From Mucilaginibacter sp. (lineage in GTDB: Bacteria > Bacteroidota > Bacteroidia > Sphingobacteriales > Sphingobacteriaceae), in assembly GCA_019235595.1 (NCBI GenBank), contig JAFAKI010000016.1:1-12282 (forward strand): DNA of 12,282 nucleotides, written 5' to 3'. The stretch's first letter is position 1. Each line of letters opens with the position of its first letter. The notes beneath the pieces are model-generated. The model had not been told where the DNA came from and made no database searches. It was given only the letters and a program-made list of their open reading frames with translations. This document shows positions 7,523 through 12,282 of the stretch, piece after piece. A program made the position numbers and the translations under genes.

Positions 7523-8275
7523 ATGAAAACCTTAGAAAATAAAGTAGCATTGATCACCGGTTCAGGTCGCGGGTTGGGCAAAGCCATTGCTGAAAGATAT
7601 GCTGCATTGGGCGCAAACCTGGTACTGAACTATTCAAGGGACAAAGCGTCAGCCGAAGAAGTATTATCAAATGTAACCGCGATGGGCGTAAAAGCCATCC
7701 TGGTACAAGCTGATGTAAGCAAAGTGGCTGATATTGAACGCCTATTTAATGAAGCACTGGCGGCTTTTGACAAGATCGATATTGTAGTAGCTAATGCCGG
7801 TATCGAAATGGTGGAAACTCCTGCGGTTGAATTTACCGAAGAGCAATTCGACCGTGTATTCGGCATCAACACCAAAGGCACCTATTTCACCATGCAGCAG
7901 GCCGCAAAACATGTGTCTGATAACGGCCGGATCATTTACATCGCATCCAGCACAACGTCCTTCCCGGTACCCGGCATGTCTGTTTACGGCGGTAGCAAAA
8001 CTGCCCCACGCTACCTGGTAAATGTACTTTCGCAGGAAATTGCTCATCGTGGTGTAACCGTAAACTCAATAATCCCATTTGCTGTTGACCACTCCGGTAT
8101 ATTTGCGGATCCTGACGCTTATCCTGAATTAAGAAAATCATTGTTGGACAGTTGCCCGATGGGCCGCCTGGCAGAAGTAGAAGATGTAGCCAATGTGGCT
8201 GAATTCTTTGCCAGCGATCTTTCTTCATTTGTTAACGGTCAGCACCTGCTGGTAAATGGTGGGGCAAACCAATAA
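7523..8275 (+). CDS. SDR-family NAD(P)-dependent oxidoreductase (second of a tandem pair)
   Basis: Classical short-chain dehydrogenase/reductase of 250 residues, cytosolic, substrate unknown. Cofactor motif TGSGRGLG at 12-19; NYSRDK at 36-41 after the second strand, where R39 suits NADP(H); DVSK at 64-67; NAG at 91-93; predicted tetrad N116, S142, Y155 and K159 (YGGSK). It differs from its upstream paralogue in one notable place: the PG that normally follows the NSI segment is replaced by PFAVDHSGIF (185-194), which borders the substrate pocket, so the two enzymes probably do not share a substrate. It lies 81 bases after the first SDR gene with the 8-bp repeats in between and no obvious promoter, so co-transcription is likely. 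A strong terminator follows. Tandem duplication then divergence is the simplest origin, given the shared MKTLENKVAL start. Confidence 0.94.
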   Translation: MKTLENKVALITGSGRGLGKAIAERYAALGANLVLNYSRDKASAEEVLSNVTAMGVKAILVQADVSKVADIERLFNEALAAFDKIDIVVANAGIEMVETPAVEFTEEQFDRVFGINTKGTYFTMQQAAKHVSDNGRIIYIASSTTSFPVPGMSVYGGSKTAPRYLVNVLSQEIAHRGVTVNSIIPFAVDHSGIFADPDAYPELRKSLLDSCPMGRLAEVEDVANVAEFFASDLSSFVNGQHLLVNGGANQ

Positions 8276-8309
8276 ATTAATCACATAATCATTCTATCCA
8301 TCTATAATT

Positions 8310-8344
8310 AAAAAGCCCTTTGCACATATTGCAGAGGGCTTTTT
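8310..8344. terminator. Bidirectional intrinsic terminator between the second SDR gene and the thioredoxin gene
   Basis: The left arm AAAAAGCCCTTTGC (8310-8323) and right arm GCAGAGGGCTTTTT (8331-8344) pair along 13 of 14 positions, with one T-G pair, around the 7-base loop ACATATT. An A-run before and a T-run after make it work on both strands. It lies between the convergent ends of the SDR gene (8275) and the thioredoxin gene (8357). Confidence 0.85.
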
Positions 8345-8356
8345 GATGCTTAAATT

Positions 8357-8791
8357 TTATTTTTTATCATTCAACGAACTTATATCCGTCACAAACTGAT
8401 CGGGGCTTTCGTCAGGGAAGCCATCCCATGTTTTCAATATTTTACCGTTTTCATCTACTAATAACGTGAATGGAAATTTACCATCAGCATTATACTTATC
8501 AGCTAAGGCTTCATTCAGTTTAGTTTGTTCTTTGCTCAATTGATTTTTTTTCTGACGCGGAAAATCAGCTCTTACCAAAACGAGGTGGTCTGAGGCGTAA
8601 TTTTCAAAGGTTCCCGATTCCAGTATTTCCTTGCGTAACCGTATGCATGGTCCGCACCAATCGGAACCTGAAAAATTGATCAATATTAATTTATGTTTTT
8701 GAGCCGCTTCTGTTTTTGCTGCATTAAAATCACCCATCCAGGTCACTCCTGGCAACAGTATCATTCCAAGATATGTTACTAACAATTTCAT
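8357..8791 (-). CDS. Exported thioredoxin-fold protein with WCGPC (last gene of the ApbE operon)
   Basis: Thiol-disulfide oxidoreductase, 144 residues from ATG at 8791. An apparent start two codons upstream is TTG and is less likely. The N-terminus MKLLVTYLGMILLPGVTW is a hydrophobic segment with one Lys, a probable though weak signal peptide, placing the protein in the periplasm or on the membrane. The thioredoxin fold follows: LILINFSGSDWCGPC with the active site WCGPC at 45-49, a long insertion around residues 76-100, and FPFTLLVDENGK with the cis-proline P107. The GSDWCGPCIRLRKE style resembles the thioredoxin-like proteins that resolve disulfides outside the cytosol, not housekeeping thioredoxin. 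It follows the DUF3570 gene by 41 bases on the same strand and ends at the shared terminator. A likely role is to reduce or oxidise the cysteine-rich tail of the DUF4266 lipoprotein, which is inference. Confidence 0.88.
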   Translation of the reverse strand: MKLLVTYLGMILLPGVTWMGDFNAAKTEAAQKHKLILINFSGSDWCGPCIRLRKEILESGTFENYASDHLVLVRADFPRQKKNQLSKEQTKLNEALADKYNADGKFPFTLLVDENGKILKTWDGFPDESPDQFVTDISSLNDKK

Positions 8792-8832
8792 AATCAAATA
8801 CTTTAACTTCTATTGTTTAAAAATATTGTTCA

Positions 8833-10158
8833 TCATTTAAATCCCAGGCTCAGCGACACTACATTTGATACCAGATCGGTCGTCTGCGAATAATGGCCGT
8901 ATCGTATTTCCATATCATGCAAGCTCTGCCAGCCTAAGACTCCCTTAGGAGGTGCAACCCTGAACCCTATCCCATAAAAATTGGCATGGAATTGCGAATA
9001 GGCATAATTGCTGGTATAGTATTGATCCGTTGGGCTATGCACGCCATACCGAGCGAAGTATTTGGCTGCCGTTTGGTCGTAGTACCTGTAAAATGGAGAC
9101 AAAGAAAAGAACGGCGTGATTTTTATCGCTGTTTCCAATCCTGCTGTGTTTGATCTGATACCCCAGCTATCAATATAATACCTGTAGTACGATCTCAGTA
9201 TTACGTTATCCCCCAGGAAATAGTTCAATCGCGCACCAACCGGTAGTTTGAATCTGCTCGATGGCAAATGTTCTATAGTATCCTTTCCTGTATTAAAATA
9301 TACCCGGTGGAACGGCAGTCCCAGGTAACCGTCCTGTGCCACACCATCAATCAGGAAAGCAACCTGCATACGCGAATTGATGATCTGCGAGTACCCAAAA
9401 GAAGCAGTATAGGTGTTCCTCGGGCTGCTGGGAATACTATTTTTATGGTTTGAAATTATTTCGCCATTACTTAATACTGTCTGCGTCCCGCTGGCTGTGG
9501 TAATCACGGTAGTACCACCGGAGCTGGTTGTGCTCGATTGGGGTATAAACTCAGACGGATAAATCAGTGTCACCTGGTCAAAATAGCCCTGGAATTTGGC
9601 TGTAAACTCGCCATTTTTATCGGCCGTTTTTTGCGAAAAGTGGATATCGGCGCCCAGAGACTTGTAATTATATTCACCTGAATAATAGGCACCAATACCA
9701 AAGCTACTACCTTTTTTTACATTTTCGGTGGTCCAATCCAGTGAAGGGTAAATCCTGGAGCCCCCGGTTTTTGATGCACCACTCAAATTCACATAAGCTG
9801 CAGAGGCGGATGTATGATGATCTAATCCGAAACCTAGCGTTAATGAATTTTGTTTCACTTTAGGATCACCCCACGCCATTTTCAAATCTATGCCATTTGA
9901 AATGTCTGTCACCTTCTCGGTACCAATACCGCCGGTTACAGGGCTGTGATCGCCATTTTGCCAGTAATAGCTCGAAACCAGGTTGATCTCGTCGATATGC
10001 AACGCGCGCGGATTATATTCTGCCGGCTCCGGCTCGCCAACAGGTCTGAACAAGCTAACTCCTGTAGTGCGCGGAAGACTGTCTTGTTTGGTTTGTGCAG
10101 AAACATTTAGTCTGCATAGCAGGGAAAAACCTACTATTGATAAATATACCTTTCTCAT
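8833..10158 (-). CDS. DUF3570 outer-membrane beta-barrel protein
   Basis: Predicted outer-membrane protein of 441 residues with no known biochemical role. The signal peptide MRKVYLSIVGFSLLCRLNVSA is likely cut before Q22. After a short linker with HIDEINLVSSYYWQNGDHSP (54-73), the rest is rich in alternating hydrophobic and aromatic strands typical of a barrel (for example SSFGIGAYYSGEYNY, 151-165, and FRVAPPKG near the C-terminus), ending in VVSLSLGFK. A Ser/Thr/Gly-rich low-complexity segment at about 208-231 is probably an external loop. GLDHHTSASAAYVNLSGAS (111-129) holds a paired histidine that could bind metal. The call rests on length, barrel character and neighbours: DUF4266 26 bases upstream and the thioredoxin 41 bases downstream, a grouping I recall from other bacteria. 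It may be a conduit or scaffold for the partner lipoprotein, which is inference. Confidence 0.82.
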   Translation of the reverse strand: MRKVYLSIVGFSLLCRLNVSAQTKQDSLPRTTGVSLFRPVGEPEPAEYNPRALHIDEINLVSSYYWQNGDHSPVTGGIGTEKVTDISNGIDLKMAWGDPKVKQNSLTLGFGLDHHTSASAAYVNLSGASKTGGSRIYPSLDWTTENVKKGSSFGIGAYYSGEYNYKSLGADIHFSQKTADKNGEFTAKFQGYFDQVTLIYPSEFIPQSSTTSSGGTTVITTASGTQTVLSNGEIISNHKNSIPSSPRNTYTASFGYSQIINSRMQVAFLIDGVAQDGYLGLPFHRVYFNTGKDTIEHLPSSRFKLPVGARLNYFLGDNVILRSYYRYYIDSWGIRSNTAGLETAIKITPFFSLSPFYRYYDQTAAKYFARYGVHSPTDQYYTSNYAYSQFHANFYGIGFRVAPPKGVLGWQSLHDMEIRYGHYSQTTDLVSNVVSLSLGFK

Positions 10159-10184
10159 TATGAATTGCTTTTAAGAAAGGTTAT

Positions 10185-10406
10185 TTAATTACATCCGCAG
10201 CCGCCACCAGTTTTACCGGCGTTGGCCCCTGATGCTGCTTCTCTGTACGATTGAAAATTCAGTTCATTTTTCTCTACCTTCCGGTTGCCTAAGGCCATCT
10301 CAGCATCGTTGATGCGGTTTTTCTGATACTCTTTGAGATGAACACATGACGATACACTCATCATTGCGACCAGTCCACCAACAATTTTTAGCGTTTTTTT
10401 AATCAT
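10185..10406 (-). CDS. DUF4266 small lipoprotein with Gly-rich CxC tail
   Basis: A 73-residue lipoprotein. The signal peptide KKTLKIVGGLVAMMSVSSC ends in the lipobox VSSC, with C21 the lipidated cysteine. The mature part is only about 53 residues: a charged stretch with YQKNRINDAEMALGNRKVEK, then SYREAASGANAGKTGGGCGCN. The glycine-rich C-terminal tail with C70 and C72 is the most striking part and could bind metal or form a redox-active disulfide. The ASGAN segment (58-62) resembles the SGAT core of ApbE flavin-attachment sites but has Asn where the acceptor Thr/Ser should be. The gene starts 14 bases after the ApbE gene and ends 26 bases before DUF3570, so tight co-expression is likely. The biochemical function is unknown. 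The small size, exact lipobox and conserved context argue that it is a real gene. Confidence 0.85.
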   Translation of the reverse strand: MIKKTLKIVGGLVAMMSVSSCVHLKEYQKNRINDAEMALGNRKVEKNELNFQSYREAASGANAGKTGGGCGCN

Positions 10407-10420
10407 AGTTTTAGGGAGTA

Positions 10421-11353
10421 CTATTTTATATGGATATTTTTAGAAGTATACAACCTGTCGTCGTCATCAATAATCACAGCTTCGATATTTTTGATCTGAT
10501 TGATCATATCCAACCCCGTTCTGATGCCCATTATCATTACCGGAGTGGCCATTGCATCGGCAATCTCCGCGTTGGTGCTAATAATGGTGACACTTTTAAT
10601 GCCCGTCACAGGTAAACCTGTGCGCGGGTTGATGGTATGCGAATATTTCTTACCATCTATCATTGCAAACTTTTCATAGTTGCCCGAGGTAGCCACCGCC
10701 ATATCTGTAATGGACATGTAGGAGAATACCTCATGCTTGGCATCAGGATTGGCTATGCCGACTGTCCACGGATTGCCATTTGGCTGCAAGCCCCATGCCG
10801 TCAAGTCACCTGATGCGTTTACGACACCGCTGGTAACGCCTTGTTCTTTCATCACCTGTTTAGCGCGTTCCGCAGCATAGCCTTTGCCTATCCCCCCAAA
10901 ACCAATCCGCATTCCTTTTTCTTTTAACAACACGGAGCTTTTTTCGCGATCAAGTATTACGTTACGGTAATTGATCAGTCGTACCATTTTTTTTGCCGTT
11001 TCTTTATCTGGCAATGAAGTCATGTGCTGATCAAAGTTCCACAGCCGTTTATCAATAGAACCATAAGTGATGTCAAAAGCCCCCTGCGTGACCTGGGAAA
11101 TCTTAAGCGAGCGCTCAACCAGGTTGAACGTTTCGGCACTAACTTCTACCGGGCAAATACCTGCGTTTTGATTAATGCGATTAGTTTCACTATCATCACT
11201 AAAAGTTGTGAGCAGCCGTTCTATCCGTTGTATCTCAGCTACGCCTGCATCAATTCGTTCGTGGGCCCACTTTTCATCACCGGCAACAACGGTTAGCTCA
11301 AAATGGTTCCCCATCAGCTTGCAACTTTTTTTATAAGCAAAACTCACAGCCAT
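10421..11353 (-). CDS. ApbE-like FAD:protein FMN transferase, no export signal
   Basis: Transfers FMN from FAD to a Thr/Ser of target proteins in the known family, with Mg2+. The 310-residue product shows family landmarks: KLMGNHFELTV (12-22), GAFDITYGSID (91-101), GFGGIGKGYAAERA (151-164) in the flavin site, NASGDLTAWG (179-188), ATSGNYEKF (221-229), SHTINPRTGLP (238-248), and the metal-site segment ADAMATPVMIMG (265-276). Oddly, the N-terminus MAVSFAYKKSCKLMGN has no signal peptide or lipobox, and an in-frame TAA lies five codons before the ATG, so none is hidden upstream. Most Gram-negative ApbE proteins are exported, so this copy seems cytosolic unless secreted another way. It is first in the operon; the next three products are envelope proteins. 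No protein with the classical [DN]GxTG[AS][ST]-type acceptor motif is visible, so the substrate is unknown. Confidence 0.9.
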   Translation of the reverse strand: MAVSFAYKKSCKLMGNHFELTVVAGDEKWAHERIDAGVAEIQRIERLLTTFSDDSETNRINQNAGICPVEVSAETFNLVERSLKISQVTQGAFDITYGSIDKRLWNFDQHMTSLPDKETAKKMVRLINYRNVILDREKSSVLLKEKGMRIGFGGIGKGYAAERAKQVMKEQGVTSGVVNASGDLTAWGLQPNGNPWTVGIANPDAKHEVFSYMSITDMAVATSGNYEKFAMIDGKKYSHTINPRTGLPVTGIKSVTIISTNAEIADAMATPVMIMGIRTGLDMINQIKNIEAVIIDDDDRLYTSKNIHIK

Positions 11354-11511
11354 ATTGACACTCCGTTACTTAACTGGTAATAATACTTGTTAACTCTACA
11401 ACTAATACAATATTATATCCGAAATCTGTAGTATAGATGAAAACCTATAATGTCTCGATGAAAAATCCATGTTTTAACATATTTTAACTTATCACAGCAT
11501 ACAAAGGGCAA

Positions 11512-11540
11512 TAAAAAAAGCCTTCAATTGTATTGAAGGC
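11512..11540 (-). terminator. Intrinsic terminator of the DUF4142 gene
   Basis: GCCTTCAAT (11520-11528) and ATTGAAGGC (11532-11540) form a perfect 9-bp stem with a 3-base loop. On the minus strand the stem is followed by seven T residues (A-run 11513-11519 on the plus strand). It lies 26 bases beyond the DUF4142 stop and separates that gene from the ApbE operon. The remaining AT-rich 158 bases up to the ApbE start hold no convincing promoter; the best is a TAGGTTTT-like -7 without a good -33. Confidence 0.85.
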
Positions 11541-11566
11541 CTTGTCTTACCGTGAGCGCAACCAAA

Positions 11567-12169
11567 TTATTTCATTTGCTTTTTCACCCGCTCAATGGCT
11601 TCAAGATGCATTTTTAATGTTGGCAGCGTTTTGGCTGCAAATGCTTTCAGATCATTGTCTTTGCAGTTTTTTGCGGCATCTTCAAAAGCTTTAACATCTT
11701 TTTTGTGATCATCTACCATGTCTTTTACATAAGCCTCATCAAACTCAGCGCCTGATTTTTTTGCCAAATCATCTCTTGTCTTACTTTCATCACTGGCAAT
11801 TGAATCAGGTAAAGTGATATTCAGTTTTTTAGCCAAAGCCTTTAATTCATCATTAACCTTTGAGTGATCAGTTACCATCATATTGGCGAAATCTTTCACT
11901 TTAGCATTATTTGATTTTTCTAAAGCTAGTTTTCCTAAGACGACTTCGGCCATACCGCCATTAGCCGCCTCAACCGCAAACTTTGCATCGCTTTCCTCTA
12001 CTTTTATTGGTGGTATAATTGCTTTGCCCGAATCACTTACGCCACTACGCATAGTGTCTTTAACCTTGTTAGCACTGTCGGCAACGCCTTTACTGTCTTT
12101 GTTGCTTTGACATGCACATAGGGATAACACGCCAAGTGCAATTGTCAAAATGTAATTCTGTGTTTTCAT
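11567..12169 (-). CDS. DUF4142 lipoprotein (ferritin-like helical domain)
   Basis: A 200-residue predicted lipoprotein. The signal peptide MKTQNYILTIALGVLSLCAC ends in a lipobox LCAC with C20 as the lipid-bearing residue, followed by a Ser/Lys/Asp-rich linker (about 21-60). The domain from about 60 to 200 is almost wholly alpha-helical. It carries regularly spaced acidic/histidine positions, DAKFAVEAANGGMAEV (61-76), TDHSKVNDEL (100-109), VDDHKKDVKAFED (152-164) and TLKMHLEAIERV (184-195), so E67, E75, H102, H155 and H188 are candidates for a metal site as in ferritin-like folds. Family members are common in Bacteroidota and Proteobacteria, but I know of no settled activity; envelope stress or metal handling is a guess. 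It has its own terminator. The 50 bases upstream contain a small direct repeat but no clear promoter, so it may follow the gene entering from the right edge. Confidence 0.88.
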   Translation of the reverse strand: MKTQNYILTIALGVLSLCACQSNKDSKGVADSANKVKDTMRSGVSDSGKAIIPPIKVEESDAKFAVEAANGGMAEVVLGKLALEKSNNAKVKDFANMMVTDHSKVNDELKALAKKLNITLPDSIASDESKTRDDLAKKSGAEFDEAYVKDMVDDHKKDVKAFEDAAKNCKDNDLKAFAAKTLPTLKMHLEAIERVKKQMK

Positions 12170-12196
12170 AATTTGTTTTTCAAGATTGATTGTTAA

Positions 12197-12217
12197 TTAT
12201 TTAACAAGTTATTTAAC
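12197..12217. repeat. Short direct repeat TTATTTAAC x2 upstream of the DUF4142 gene
   Basis: TTATTTAAC occurs at 12197-12205 and again at 12209-12217, separated by AAG, giving a 12-bp period about 28 bases upstream of the DUF4142 start. The surroundings are very AT-rich, so chance is a fair explanation; a regulator site or a short duplication are alternatives. Confidence 0.3.
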
Positions 12218-12219
12218 TA

Positions 12220-12282
12220 TTAGTTTTTCATCAAGGACTGCATGATTTCATCCATAATCAACATCAGGTTTAAAATTTTTTC
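12220..12282 (-). CDS. Possible C-terminal end of a gene entering from the right edge
   Basis: From the right edge one minus-strand frame is open for 20 codons and ends in TAA immediately followed by TAG; it would encode EKILNLMLIMDEIMQSLMKN. The Met-rich amphipathic helical character and the tandem stops are compatible with a real C-terminus, but 20 codons is far too little to identify a family or to exclude chance. If real, it lies 50 bases upstream of the DUF4142 gene on the same strand and could share its transcript. Confidence 0.25.
   Translation of the reverse strand, partial: EKILNLMLIMDEIMQSLMKN

Noticed and set aside
6681..8228. Several open frames opposite the two SDR genes, some Leu- or Ser/Ala-rich
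   Set aside because: Composition follows from antisense reading of Ala/Gln-rich codons in the SDR genes; no family resemblance.
8792..8797. Thioredoxin start two codons upstream
   Set aside because: That codon is TTG; the ATG at 8791 gives a normal signal-like N-terminus.
11883..12110. Hydrophobic-looking plus-strand frame opposite the DUF4142 gene
   Set aside because: Antisense of Lys/Asp/Ala-rich codons gives Leu/Ser/Ala-rich products; the minus-strand gene has a lipobox and helical family domain.

Overview
The window reads as chromosomal DNA of a Bacteroidota bacterium, most likely family Sphingobacteriaceae (Mucilaginibacter- or Pedobacter-like). The reasons are a SusC-type TonB-dependent transporter with an N-terminal STN domain, its ECF sigma/FecR pair with a DUF4974 C-terminus, A-rich leaders without clear Shine-Dalgarno sequences, and promoter-like sequences resembling the TTG / TAnnTTTG pattern. 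There is no tRNA, rRNA, insertion sequence or CRISPR array, and no gene-free stretch longer than about 215 bases. Genus assignment is inference.

Region 1 (1-5586) is a glycan-uptake module. Going leftward it holds an ECF sigma factor (TTG start, hydrophobic C-terminal tail), a FecR-type anti-sigma factor, and a SusC-like receptor whose C-terminus and expected SusD partner lie beyond the left edge. Facing away from the sigma gene is a secreted GH29 alpha-L-fucosidase with its own candidate promoter. The likely logic is that substrate bound by the receptor is signalled through its STN domain to FecR, which releases the sigma factor to transcribe the receptor genes. The fucosidase points to a fucose-containing glycan.

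Region 2 (5671-8344) is a small regulated redox locus. An AraC-family regulator is divergent from two tandem short-chain dehydrogenase/reductase (SDR) genes that are clear paralogues. The intergenic region carries an 18-bp imperfect direct repeat with an exact 21-bp period, the classic layout of an AraC-family operator, just upstream of a candidate -7 element. A cluster of degenerate 8-bp repeats separates the two SDR genes, and a strong bidirectional terminator closes the region.

Region 3 (8357-11353, minus strand) is the least explained part: an apparent four-gene operon encoding an ApbE-like FAD:protein FMN transferase, a 73-residue DUF4266 lipoprotein ending in a Gly-rich CxC tail, a DUF3570 outer-membrane beta-barrel, and a small thioredoxin-fold protein with WCGPC. 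The composition suggests an envelope redox system built on covalent flavin and/or thiol chemistry, but no classical flavin-acceptor protein is visible and the ApbE has no export signal. I judge this the best candidate for an uncharacterised system.

Region 4 (11512-12282, minus strand) holds a DUF4142 lipoprotein with a clear terminator, and possibly the last 20 codons of another gene running in from the right edge. Several first-available starts (FecR, thioredoxin, the first SDR) are unlikely, and starts were reassigned here from codon identity and family N-termini.
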